A program made the translations under genes and the position numbers. Under the pieces are notes generated by a model. It had not been told where the DNA came from, did no database searches, and saw only the letters and a list, made by a program, of their open reading frames with translations. From positions 1 to 36,548 of the forward strand of contig JALEOU010000107.1 of assembly GCA_022766945.1 (NCBI GenBank): a stretch of 36,548 nucleotides of DNA, read 5' to 3'. The DNA comes from Fusicatenibacter sp. GTDB lineage: Bacteria; Bacillota; Clostridia; Lachnospirales; Lachnospiraceae. Positions 25,563 to 34,257 of the stretch are shown one piece after another (position 1 is the first letter of the stretch; every line of letters starts with the position of its first letter).

Positions 25563-26333
25563 ATGAGTCTGATCAGAGAATTTCAGGCAGATGCGCTTTC
25601 CGTCGCCATCTATGATACGGAAGCGGCTATGGGACAGGCAGCTGCCGCAGATGCAGCCAGAGAGATTTTGCGGCTGCAGGAGACGAAGGAGGAAATCAAC
25701 ATTATCTTTGCAGCGGCTGTCTCACAAAATGAATTGTTGGATGCGCTGTATGAATATAAGGAAATTGACTGGGGAAAGATCAATGCGTTTCACATGGACG
25801 AATATGTCGGTGTTGCAGAGGGAGATTCCCGTAGTCTGTCCGGTTTTTTGTGCTCCCATTTTCTTGATCAGGTATCGGTAAAAAACCGGTTTTTCCTGAA
25901 TGGAATGTGTGAGGATGTGGAAGCGGAATGTGATCGCTATGGACAGCTGCTGGAACAATATCCCTGTGATCTGGTTTTCCTCGGGATCGGAGACAACGGG
26001 CATCTGGCATTTAATGACCCCCATGTCGCTGATTTTAGGGATTCCCAAAATGTAAAGACGGTTGCGATTGATGACATTTCCAAACAGCAGCAGGTCAATG
26101 CGGGCAATTTTCCTGATATGGAGAGTGTTCCATCCCTTGCCTTTACGGTTACGATACCGGCACTTCTGAGAAGCAAAAAAATGATTTGCGTGGTTCCCAC
26201 TGCCTATAAGGCAAAAGCGGCGTATGATGCGGTCAGAGGACCCGTATCAGAAACATGTCCGGCTTCGGTTCTCCGCGGCTATTCCAATGCGAAGCTGTAT
26301 CTGGATCGGGAGAGTGCAAAATATCTTCTGTAA
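25563..26333 (+). CDS. NagB-like sugar-phosphate isomerase/deaminase
   Basis: A 256-aa member of the glucosamine-6-phosphate deaminase / 6-phosphogluconolactonase family. Conserved segments: FHMDEYVG (the catalytic aspartate region), FLGIGDNGHLAFNDP, and a C-terminal VRGPVSETCPAS. Compared with E. coli NagB, the GVGNDGHIAFNEP loop shows Asp141 replaced by Asn and Glu148 by Asp, so the chemistry may differ (another amino sugar phosphate, or isomerisation only). A subfamily with GENGHIAFNDP is, from memory, common in Firmicutes. Start chosen at ATG 25563, 7 nt after AGGGAG; ATG 25557 would leave only 1 nt. Last gene of the operon before a strong terminator, so the cluster probably handles an amino sugar or similar phosphate. 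Confidence 0.8.
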   Translation: MSLIREFQADALSVAIYDTEAAMGQAAAADAAREILRLQETKEEINIIFAAAVSQNELLDALYEYKEIDWGKINAFHMDEYVGVAEGDSRSLSGFLCSHFLDQVSVKNRFFLNGMCEDVEAECDRYGQLLEQYPCDLVFLGIGDNGHLAFNDPHVADFRDSQNVKTVAIDDISKQQQVNAGNFPDMESVPSLAFTVTIPALLRSKKMICVVPTAYKAKAAYDAVRGPVSETCPASVLRGYSNAKLYLDRESAKYLL

Positions 26334-26395
26334 GATGGAAGGATATCGTTTTGATCAGCGCAGCAAGGTGTTGGTGACGATCAGATATATGCATA

Positions 26396-26447
26396 AATAC
26401 AGTAAAAATCCTGCCGAAATCGGATTCGGCAGGATTTTTACTGTATT
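26396..26447 (+). terminator. Very strong hairpin ending the sugar operon
   Basis: A perfect 23-bp stem (26396-26418 with 26425-26447) and a 6-nt loop. The core is AATCCTGCCGAA and its inverse, and the T-run is inside the right arm. The stem is symmetrical enough to act in both directions. Confidence 0.85.
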
Positions 26448-26521
26448 GTCAAAGAAGAGATTTGTTTCTTTGTAATCCGCTTTTTGTATGCACAGATAGA
26501 AATAAAATGGAGAATTTTGAG

Positions 26522-26995
26522 ATGGAATTAAATATGACAAAAGGAAGTCCTTTTAAACTGATTTTAAAATTTATTTTCCCTGTTTTGTGTGGAAACCTGT
26601 TTTATCAGAGCTATAATATGATAGATACGATAATTGTGGGCCAGTGCCTTGGATCACAGGCCCTGGCGGCGGTCGGAGCAACCAGCTCTATTTCTTTTCT
26701 TGTATTTGGACTGGCAAATGGGATGACCGCAGGGTTTGCCATTCCCATTGCGCAAACATATGGAGATGGAAATATAGAACAGATGAAGAAATATGTTGGA
26801 AGTGCTGTTTTTCTGGGAGGACTGCTTACAGCTATCATGACGGTGATTTGCGTATATACGATTCCCCTGATTCTGAGAATATTAGGTACTCCAAAGGATA
26901 TATTCGAAATGTCCAGGATATATATTATTATGTCGCATATCTTGTTATTACAGGGAAATGGAAAAAGAATTCTCTTTTTTCCTGATATCTGGTAG
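26522..26995 (+). pseudogene. Truncated MATE transporter remnant
   Basis: About 157 residues equal to the first third of a MATE transporter (FPVLCGNLFYQSYNMIDTII, QALAAVGATSS, FAIPIAQTYG). A complete protein needs about 450 residues and twelve helices; this stops after the fourth to fifth helix. The frame leaves family similarity after IYIIMSHILLLQ and ends 13 codons later, and none of the missing part is found in the next 100 bp, so a deletion rather than a simple frameshift is likely. The region is visibly more AT-rich than its neighbours. GGAG precedes ATG 26522. It stands alone between two terminator-like hairpins and is probably not functional. Confidence 0.75.
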
Positions 26996-27101
26996 AATAG
27001 TGCTGATGAATGCAAAAACTGCAATATCATATTTCTGAACATTGACAGACATGATAAGGAAAAGGATTTTTTTGAATGCGGGGAAAGAGAGGAAAGAGTA
27101 A

Positions 27102-29144
27102 TTGAAACTACTGGACGGAAACCGAATTACACTGGGAACGTGTTATTACCCGGAGCATTGGCCGGAAGATCTGTGGGAGGAGGATCTGCGCCGGATGCTC
27201 GGCTGTGGGATCGAGACTGTGCGGATCGCTGAGTTTGCCTGGAGCAAGATTGAGCCCAAAGAGGGTGTTTTTGACTATACTTTTTTTGATCGCTTTCTGG
27301 AGACTGCCGAAAAGACGGGGATGCAGGTGATCTTTGGAACGCCGACAGCCACTCCGCCGGCGTGGCTTACGGAAAAATATCCGGAAGTACTGAATGCGGA
27401 TATCAACGGGACGCTGTATCGTCACGGTGCGCGGCGTCATTACAACTACAATTCACCCAAATATCAGGAACTGTGCCGGCGGATTGTGGAGAAGGCAGCG
27501 GTTCATTATGCACCGCATCCTGCCGTGATTGGCTGGCAGATCGACAATGAACTGAACTGTGAAATTGATGTCTTTTATTCGGAGAGTGATACGATCGCGT
27601 TCCGGGAATATCTGAAACAGAAGTACGGGACGCTGGAGGCGCTCAATGAAGCCTGGGGAACGGTTTTCTGGAATCAGACTTATACTGAGTGGGAAGAAAT
27701 TCATGTGCCGCGAAAAACGATCAGCAATGCCACGAACCCCCATGAAGTACTGGATTATACCCGATTTGTGTCAGACAGCGCCTGCCGTTTCGCAAAAATG
27801 CAGAGCGATATTCTTCGCAGGTACTTAAAACCGGGGGATTTCATCACGACCAATGGTCTGTTCGGCAATCTGGACAGTCATCGGATGACGCAGGAGAGTC
27901 TCGATGTGTTTATGTATGATTCCTATCCGAATTTTGCTTACTGCCTGGATTCCTATCAGAAAGAGGATCCGCTCAAAGACAGAAAGTGGAGCCGGAATCT
28001 GTCTGAAGTGCGCTCCATCTCGCCGGTTTTCGGTATTATGGAGCAGCAGTCCGGTGCGAACGGCTGGAATACAGGCATGATCGCTCCCACACCAAAGCCG
28101 GGACAGCTGACGCTCTGGACGATGCAGAGCATCGCGCACGGCGCGGATTACATCAGCTATTTCCGTTGGCGGACAGCCACTATGGGCACAGAAATTTACT
28201 GGCATGGCATTCTCGACTATTCAGGACGCGATAATCGGCGCCTCCGGGAAGTATCTGCGGTACACGAAAAGCTGGAGAAGATGGATGAGGTGGCAGGTTC
28301 CCGCTATCAGGCAAAAGTTGGAATTTTGAAGGATTATGATAATATCTGGGATGCAGGGCTGGATAAATGGCATGAAACGATCGACCGGCAAAGCCAGAAG
28401 GCACTGTTTGAGGCATGTCAGCGGACGCATACGCCCTTTGATTATTGTTATCTGGATCACATGACAGACAAAGAGCTGGCAGCTTATCAGGTGCTGTTCT
28501 ATCCCCATGCGGTGATTATGACAGAGGAGCGTGCCGAAATTCTGGAGCAGTATGTGGCAAACGGAGGCTGTCTTGTGGTGGGCTGCCGCAGCGGTTATAA
28601 GGAAATTCATGGCAAGTGTGTCATGGATCCTCTGCCGGGACTTCTTGCGGAACTGACCGGAACCGATATTCCGGAATATACCCTGATTTCCCCGGAGGAG
28701 GGTGGAATCGTTTTGGCCGACTGGGATGGGACACCGGTGGAGACGGCAGTATTTAATGATCTGCTTTCGCCGCTTCCCGGTGCATACGCAGAGGCATTTT
28801 ATATCGGCAGCTACTATAAAGGAACTCCGGCACTGATTTCTCACCCGTACGGAAAGGGCAAAGCGTACTATTTCGGAGGCGCCTTTACGGAACAGTCGGC
28901 AGAAGTTTTTCTGGAAAAACTGGGTGTAAAAGACCCTTATGGAGCGATCGCCGATATACCGGAATGCTGTGAATTGGCAGTAAGGGAAAAAGAGAACAGA
29001 AAGTATCTGTTTGTCCTGAACTATTCCTCCGTTCCTCAGAAAATAATTCTGAAAGTACCGGCATATGATCTGTGGCAGGGGACAGAGGCAGAGGGGACAG
29101 TGGATCTTTTGCCTTATGAGACAAAAGTATATCGCCTTAATTGA
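27102..29144 (+). CDS. Glycoside hydrolase family 42 beta-galactosidase (first copy)
   Basis: A 680-aa enzyme that hydrolyses terminal beta-galactosides. TIM-barrel start GTCYYPEHWPEDLWEEDLRR, acid/base Glu150 in GWQIDNEL, nucleophile Glu314 in FGIMEQQSG, then the trimerisation domain and a small C-terminal beta domain. No signal peptide, so cytoplasmic. It lacks the cysteine cluster that binds zinc in many GH42 enzymes, unlike the copy at 30166. The start is TTG at 27102, after GAGAGG; no better ATG is near. The last 8 bp overlap the convergent AraC gene. Its partner regulator is likely that gene. Confidence 0.93.
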   Translation: MKLLDGNRITLGTCYYPEHWPEDLWEEDLRRMLGCGIETVRIAEFAWSKIEPKEGVFDYTFFDRFLETAEKTGMQVIFGTPTATPPAWLTEKYPEVLNADINGTLYRHGARRHYNYNSPKYQELCRRIVEKAAVHYAPHPAVIGWQIDNELNCEIDVFYSESDTIAFREYLKQKYGTLEALNEAWGTVFWNQTYTEWEEIHVPRKTISNATNPHEVLDYTRFVSDSACRFAKMQSDILRRYLKPGDFITTNGLFGNLDSHRMTQESLDVFMYDSYPNFAYCLDSYQKEDPLKDRKWSRNLSEVRSISPVFGIMEQQSGANGWNTGMIAPTPKPGQLTLWTMQSIAHGADYISYFRWRTATMGTEIYWHGILDYSGRDNRRLREVSAVHEKLEKMDEVAGSRYQAKVGILKDYDNIWDAGLDKWHETIDRQSQKALFEACQRTHTPFDYCYLDHMTDKELAAYQVLFYPHAVIMTEERAEILEQYVANGGCLVVGCRSGYKEIHGKCVMDPLPGLLAELTGTDIPEYTLISPEEGGIVLADWDGTPVETAVFNDLLSPLPGAYAEAFYIGSYYKGTPALISHPYGKGKAYYFGGAFTEQSAEVFLEKLGVKDPYGAIADIPECCELAVREKENRKYLFVLNYSSVPQKIILKVPAYDLWQGTEAEGTVDLLPYETKVYRLN

Positions 29145-29943
29145 TCTTGCGAAAGGCCGTCGGTGTCATACCGGTGGCCTTTCGGAACATACTGATGAAA
29201 TGGCTGGTATCTGTATATCCGACCCGATGGGCGACTTCCTGTATCCGCATCCGGCGATAGGTCAGAAGGAACTCTTTTGCTTTGCTGATGCGGTACGTAG
29301 TCAGATATTCATACACGGAACAGCCGAGATACCGGACAAACAGCCGGGACAGGTACTGTGGTGTGATATAAACCAGACGGCAGAGGGCATCAGCGGTCAC
29401 ATCCAGTGCATAATCAGTTTCAATCACTTTTATTATCGGAAGGACATATTTCTGATACAGAGGATCATCGGAAAGTGAGGCAGTGCGGCCCTGATCAGCC
29501 AGAGAAAGCAATATCCGGTAGCAATCCAGAGACAGTTCTCTGGTATCGGTGGAAGAATCTCTGTATTTTTGGATAGCAGCTGTGATCTGATGCGAGAGCG
29601 CGGCACCATGAACACTGTTTACCAGAATCACCGGCTGATTGCCGACAATAGCAGGGATACTGCTCTCGAGCGTTCCGGTAAACGTGGCAAAGAGTGTCAT
29701 CCATCCAGGGGACGCGGAGCAGTAGGAATGCTCCACGAAAGGAGCAATCAGAATCCCCTCCTGTGGTTCCAGACGATAGGAGTTTCCCTGAACCTGTACG
29801 ATTCCGCTGCCTTCTTCTGTCTGGAGGTAGTGGTAGTGAGGAAAGCCATTCGGACGGGAGGTGGGTTCCTGAAGCCAGTGGTTTCCAAGAGAATCAAAGA
29901 GAAAAGGTTCTGTGATCGGAGTGCTGCGAAAATAAATTGCCAT
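29137..29943 (-). CDS. AraC-family transcriptional regulator
   Basis: A 268-aa one-component regulator: N-terminal cupin-like sugar-sensing domain (about 10-150; GNHWLQEPTSRPNGFPHYHY) and C-terminal double helix-turn-helix (about 165-265; LCRLVYITPQYLSRLFVRY, VGYTDTSHFISMFRKATGMTP). Start placed at ATG 29943 with AGG 8 nt upstream; the upstream TTG 29982 lacks a clear ribosome site. It is convergent with the first GH42 (8-bp overlap) and divergent from the second GH42 across a 222-bp gap with a dyad, so it probably controls the beta-galactosidases. Confidence 0.92.
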   Translation of the reverse strand: MAIYFRSTPITEPFLFDSLGNHWLQEPTSRPNGFPHYHYLQTEEGSGIVQVQGNSYRLEPQEGILIAPFVEHSYCSASPGWMTLFATFTGTLESSIPAIVGNQPVILVNSVHGAALSHQITAAIQKYRDSSTDTRELSLDCYRILLSLADQGRTASLSDDPLYQKYVLPIIKVIETDYALDVTADALCRLVYITPQYLSRLFVRYLGCSVYEYLTTYRISKAKEFLLTYRRMRIQEVAHRVGYTDTSHFISMFRKATGMTPTAFRKIN

Positions 29944-29982
29944 ATCTGATACCTGCCTGTGATGAGTTCTGATTTGTTTCAA

Positions 29983-30040
29983 AATGTTATATTATCTAGT
30001 TTAACATCTTACACAAAGTTGTGTCTATATATATTATAAT
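29983..30040. promoter_or_regulatory. Divergent promoter region with a dyad between araC-type gene and second GH42
   Basis: A dyad ACACAA-AG-TTGTGT lies at 30011-30024. On the minus strand TTGTGT and TAATAT (16-bp spacer) form a fair promoter for the regulator. On the plus strand TATAAT at 30035-30040 is a good -10 for GH42, with no clear -35, as expected for an activator-dependent promoter. The role of the dyad is inferred. Confidence 0.4.
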
Positions 30041-30165
30041 AAACGTAGCAGGTTACTGTTCTGAGGTCACACGAAACAGCTGTAAGGAGCGCAAGCGCGT
30101 CTGTTTGATGGTGTCACAGGAACAGCAGTCAGGGAAGCGGAATAACAGAAGGGAGAGAAGGAACC

Positions 30166-32175
30166 ATGGAACATAAATTTAAGAGAATTCTTTACGGAGG
30201 AGATTATAACCCGAACCAGTGGCCAGAGGAGATCTGGAAGGAAGACATGAGAATTTTGAAGGACGCGCGCATTAACAGCGCGACGATTAACGTCTTTTCC
30301 TGGGCCAAGATTCAGCCATCGGAGGAGACTTACGATTTTGATGAGCTGGACCGCATCATTGATATGCTGAGCAGGGAAAACTACGATATTGTGCTCGCGA
30401 CGGCGACAGGGGCACTGCCGGCATGGATGGCGAAGCGCTATCCGGAAGTGGAGCGGACAGATTATGAGGGAAGACATCACAAGTTTGGCCGGCGCCATAA
30501 TGCCTGCCCGAATTCGCCGGTGTTTCAGAAATTTTCCGCAGCGATGGCAGCAAAGCTGGCAAAGCGGTATGGAAACAATGAGCACGTGGTTTGCTATCAT
30601 GTGAGCAACGAGTACGGCGGAAGATGCTACTGTGAGAACTGTGAAAAGGCGTTCCGTGTATGGCTGAGAAAAAAATATCGTACGCTGGATGCGTTAAATG
30701 CTGCCTGGAACATGGAATTCTGGGGCCATCTGATCGGAGACTGGGATGAGATTGTGCTGCCAAATGAACTCGGCGAAGGCATTGGAAAGCATAAGACTGC
30801 ATTTGCAGGCCTTTCCATTGATTATCGGAGATTTAATTCAGACAGTATCCTGGAGAATTTCAAGGCAGAGCGTGATGCGATCCGACGCTTTGACAAAAAG
30901 ACGCCGATCACGACGAATCTGATGGGCACCTACAAAGAACTGGATTACTTCAAATGGGCGAAGGAGATGGATATTGTCTCCTGGGATAATTATCCGGCTT
31001 ATGACACTCCGTGGAGTTATACTGCGATGTGCCATGACCTGATGCGCGGCCTGAAAGACGAACCGTTTATGCTGATGGAGCAGACACCGAGTCAGCAGAA
31101 CTGGCAGAAATACAATTCCCTCAAACGTCCGGGACAGATGCGTGCGCAGAGCTATCAGACCATGGCGCACGGCGCTGATACCATTCAGTTCTTCCAGCTG
31201 AGAAGAAGTGTGGGCGGCTGTGAGAAATTCCACGGGGCAGTGATTGCCCATGCAGGCACAGAAAACACCCGCGTATTCCGAGAGGTGCAGCAGCTGGGCA
31301 AAGAACTGGAAAGCTTTGGCAGTGAGACGCTTGGATCAGCCAATCCGGCACAGGTTGGTGTCATCTTTGACTGGGACAACTACTGGGCACTCGAGTATAC
31401 CAGCGGCCCAACAGAGGATCTGAAATACGTCGATCAGATTCATCAGTATTACCGTTATTTCTACAACAAAAATATTCCGGTCCACATGATTCCGGTGGAT
31501 GCAGATTTTGGACGTTATCGGGTGATTGTGGCACCGGTTCTGTATATGGTAAAAGAAGGAATGAAGGAAGCTCTGGAAAAATTTGTCCGTGAAGGGGGAA
31601 CCCTGATTACCACCTATATGAGCGGCATCGTGGACCAGTCGGATAATGTACATCTGGGCGGTTACCCGGGTCCGCTGCGTGATCTGGCAGGTGTCTGGGT
31701 GGAAGAGGTGGATGCACTTGCACCGGAACAGTTCAACAAAGTGGTGTTTGAGGACGGAAGCGTTCATTCCTGCGGTGTGCTCTGCGATCTGATGCACCTG
31801 GAAGGGGCAGAGCAGCTTGGAGTCTACGAGAGCGATTTCTATGCAGGAATGCCTGCTGTCACCAAAAACCGGTTTGGAGAAGGCACGGTTTACTATATTG
31901 GAACGAACCTGCATGAGGATGGAATCGAAGCGGTGCTGGATCTGGCTGCGGAGCAATCCGGTGTGCATTCGCTCGTAAGCGAGCCTACACGCCTGGAGAT
32001 TTCCTGCAGAGAAACGGAGGACTTCCGTTACTGGTTTGTGATCAATTTCCAGGATGAAGAACAGAGAATTCCGACAGAATTTGCCGGCAAGACGGATCTG
32101 ATCACCGGCGAGACGGTGGATGCGAATCTGCTGATGAAAAAGTACGATGTGAAGATTGTAAAAGATAGGAAATAA
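30166..32175 (+). CDS. Glycoside hydrolase family 42 beta-galactosidase (second copy)
   Basis: A 669-aa enzyme of the same family as that at 27102 but clearly different in sequence. Start GGDYNPNQWPEEIWKEDMR, acid/base Glu149 in CYHVSNEYGG, nucleophile Glu305 in FMLMEQTPS. The four cysteines of the GH42 zinc site are all present (Cys114, Cys154, Cys156, Cys159 in RCYCENCE). No signal peptide, so cytoplasmic. A GGGAG-type ribosome site precedes the ATG. It lies alone downstream of the AraC gene's divergent region and ends at a terminator. Acts on galactosides of unknown linkage; two GH42 copies suggest different chain lengths or linkages. Confidence 0.94.
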   Translation: MEHKFKRILYGGDYNPNQWPEEIWKEDMRILKDARINSATINVFSWAKIQPSEETYDFDELDRIIDMLSRENYDIVLATATGALPAWMAKRYPEVERTDYEGRHHKFGRRHNACPNSPVFQKFSAAMAAKLAKRYGNNEHVVCYHVSNEYGGRCYCENCEKAFRVWLRKKYRTLDALNAAWNMEFWGHLIGDWDEIVLPNELGEGIGKHKTAFAGLSIDYRRFNSDSILENFKAERDAIRRFDKKTPITTNLMGTYKELDYFKWAKEMDIVSWDNYPAYDTPWSYTAMCHDLMRGLKDEPFMLMEQTPSQQNWQKYNSLKRPGQMRAQSYQTMAHGADTIQFFQLRRSVGGCEKFHGAVIAHAGTENTRVFREVQQLGKELESFGSETLGSANPAQVGVIFDWDNYWALEYTSGPTEDLKYVDQIHQYYRYFYNKNIPVHMIPVDADFGRYRVIVAPVLYMVKEGMKEALEKFVREGGTLITTYMSGIVDQSDNVHLGGYPGPLRDLAGVWVEEVDALAPEQFNKVVFEDGSVHSCGVLCDLMHLEGAEQLGVYESDFYAGMPAVTKNRFGEGTVYYIGTNLHEDGIEAVLDLAAEQSGVHSLVSEPTRLEISCRETEDFRYWFVINFQDEEQRIPTEFAGKTDLITGETVDANLLMKKYDVKIVKDRK

Positions 32176-32184
32176 AACGGGAAA

Positions 32185-32236
32185 CAAAAGCCCCATCTTG
32201 TCAGGAAATTTTTGATTCTGACAGATGGGGTTTTTG
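32185..32236. terminator. Bidirectional terminator between GH42 and mgtE
   Basis: Stem CAAAAGCCCCATCTTGTCAG against CTGACAGATGGGGTTTTTG with one bulge and a 13-nt loop. A-rich on the left and T-rich on the right, it serves both converging genes. Confidence 0.87.
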
Positions 32237-32266
32237 TTTGCCATGCATGTGAGAAAAATGTGTGCT

Positions 32267-33604
32267 TCATGCAGACAGATGAAAAATCGTGGTTGCGATC
32301 CGGAAGTAAATCAGGATCGAACAGGTATCGACAAGAGTCGTAATCAGCGGGGAAGCCATGATGGCGGGATCCAGGCGTACTTTCTTTGCGAGAAGAGGAA
32401 GAATACACCCGATGAGTTTTGCCAGTGTGACAGTAAACATCAAAGAGAGCGCGATCACGAAAGCAAGGGAGGTATCACGGTACATGATCAGAATTCTCAG
32501 CCCGTTTGCCACGGACAGGATCATGCCTACGATCAGAGAAACCCGGAATTCCTTCCACATTGCCCGGAAAAGATCTTTGAACTCGATTTCCCCCAGGGCA
32601 ATTCCGCGAATGATCAGAGTGGAGCTTTGGGAGCCACAGTTACCGCCGGTATCCATCAGCATGGGAATAAACGCGACCAGAATGGGGATAGCGGCAAAGG
32701 CTTCCTCGTAGCGCGTAATGATCGTTCCGGTAATCGCTGCTGTGAGCATCAGGACCAGCAGCCAGGGAATCCGGTTTTTGGCATGCTGAAATACCGAAGT
32801 TTCAAAATAGGTGTCCTCGCTGGGATTGATCGCTGCCATCAGGGTCATATCTTCGGTGGCCTCATCCACAACAACATCCATAGCGTCATCGACAGTGACA
32901 ATACCTACCATCATTCCGTCGCCGTCCAGGACGGGAAGCGCCAGAAAATCGTACTTTGAGAAAAGCTGAGCTACCTGCTCCTTATCATCGTGGGTCTGCA
33001 CAGAGATAATCTCTGTCTCCATAAGTTCTTCGATCTTTGTGTCATCTTCTGCGGTCATCAGATCCTTGGCTGTGACGATACCGATCAGACGTCTGGCATC
33101 CAGCACATAGCAGGTATAGATGGTTTCCTTGTGAATACCGACTTTTCGGATATGTGCCATGGCCTGAGCAACAGTCATCCACCGGCGCAGATCGACGTAT
33201 TCGATGGTCATGATACTGCCGGCACTGTCTTCCGGATAATTCAAAAGCAGGTTGACCTGTCTGCGTTTTTCCGGTGAAATGGATGCAAGAATCCTCGTCA
33301 CCACATTTGCAGGGAGATCTTCCAGCAGATCTACGGTATCATCGAGAAACATATCATTCAGAATATCTTTCAGTTCGTTTTCGGTAAAAAGATTAATCAG
33401 ATCTGCCTGCAGGGTATTGCTCATATTGGCAAAAACCTCGGCAGCTTTCTCTTTGGGAATCAGACGGAAGGCCTGAGCCAGTTCTCTGCCTTCCAGCTCC
33501 TGGAGAAGTGAGGCAATATCCACGGCGTTCATCACATTCAGAATCGCCCGCACAGCCTTGAATTCCCCTTTGGAGAGAAGTTCCATGAAGATATCTTTGT
33601 TCAT
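32267..33604 (-). CDS. mgtE: Magnesium transporter MgtE
   Basis: A 445-aa magnesium channel. N-terminal helical domain of about 120 residues with repeated acidic patches, two CBS domains (about 130-250; MTVAQAMAHIRKV, LIGIVTAKDLM, MVGIVTVDDAMDVV) that sense magnesium, and a five-helix membrane domain with the signature MDTGGNCGSQSSTL. Start set at ATG 33604 with AAAGAGGT upstream; TTG 33625 would put that site in the gene. Preceded by an M-box leader, so it should be expressed only when magnesium is low. Confidence 0.96.
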   Translation of the reverse strand: MNKDIFMELLSKGEFKAVRAILNVMNAVDIASLLQELEGRELAQAFRLIPKEKAAEVFANMSNTLQADLINLFTENELKDILNDMFLDDTVDLLEDLPANVVTRILASISPEKRRQVNLLLNYPEDSAGSIMTIEYVDLRRWMTVAQAMAHIRKVGIHKETIYTCYVLDARRLIGIVTAKDLMTAEDDTKIEELMETEIISVQTHDDKEQVAQLFSKYDFLALPVLDGDGMMVGIVTVDDAMDVVVDEATEDMTLMAAINPSEDTYFETSVFQHAKNRIPWLLVLMLTAAITGTIITRYEEAFAAIPILVAFIPMLMDTGGNCGSQSSTLIIRGIALGEIEFKDLFRAMWKEFRVSLIVGMILSVANGLRILIMYRDTSLAFVIALSLMFTVTLAKLIGCILPLLAKKVRLDPAIMASPLITTLVDTCSILIYFRIATTIFHLSA

Positions 33605-33772
33605 GATTTGGGTACCTCTTTTCAATTGTGCATAAGTGTACGGGTTCCGCGGGATAACTGTCTGTACCGGATTCCATTTGCCTCACCTGCCTTTCCTGTC
33701 AAAAACGAATCAGTCTGCTCATCACAGAACATAGGGTGAATGAAAGCCGATGGGGTGGGAAAAAAGAAGACA

Positions 33773-33800
33773 TAAAAAAGAGGCCTCACGACGGAGACCT
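33773..33800 (-). terminator. Attenuator hairpin of the M-box leader
   Basis: On the minus strand AGGTCTC and GAGGCCT form a 7-bp stem (one G-U) with loop CGTCGT, followed by a T-run. The sequence TCCGTCGT across the loop is the exact complement of ACGACGGA upstream in the leader (33869-33876), giving an alternative antiterminator pairing. Confidence 0.75.
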
Positions 33801-33854
33801 TGATCCGGCAGCTTTTTCGCACTCAAAAAACCCAGATGGAAGATGCTGGAAAGT

Positions 33855-34030
33855 ACTTTTTATCGGATTCCGTCGTTCAAGCTTTAGTATCACAGGGCAT
33901 ATCAAATTGCATTAGGTTATGCCTTATATCGACATAGCCTGCTGACCAACGTTTTGTGTCTCCACAAATTTGCGGCAGCAATCTTAGGAAAATCCCAATC
34001 CCTGCGGTAACCTCACCTACCGAACTTTCA
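33855..34030 (-). promoter_or_regulatory. M-box (ykoK) magnesium riboswitch
   Basis: The leader RNA of mgtE. On the minus strand the conserved 5' core GGTAGGTGAGG is followed by GCTGCCGC, then GTTGGTCAGCAGG, matching the M-box pattern (GGTGAGG, ACTGCCC, ATGGGTCAACAGG). In the class, magnesium binding compacts the RNA and allows the terminator to form. The whole element lies between a good promoter and the attenuator, in the right order before mgtE. Confidence 0.85.
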
Positions 34031-34044
34031 TTATTTACAAATCT

Positions 34045-34073
34045 ATTCTATACGCTGCGAATACATCTGTCAA
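34045..34073 (-). promoter_or_regulatory. Promoter of the mgtE leader
   Basis: On the minus strand TTGACA and TAGAAT with a 17-bp spacer. The start point is predicted near 34037, just before the M-box core. Confidence 0.82.
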
Positions 34074-34257
34074 GGAGCAATTCAAACAAGGTCAAAATGC
34101 CTTTTGTTCCCGGCAGTATTCTTTTTTTCATAAGTGGTTACATTTTAGATACAGCTTCTCTAAAAAATGGAAGTATCCCAAAGGTAAGATAAGCATAACG
34201 ACAGGTTTGATTTTGGGCAGGAGAAAATCTGATGGATTGTAACAGGAGGACAAAACA

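Noticed and set aside
26960-26982. AT-rich hairpin at the end of the MATE remnant as a terminator
   Set aside because: The stem (GGAAAAAGA/TCTTTTTTCC) is short and weak with a mismatch in length; it could be a chance feature of AT-rich DNA.
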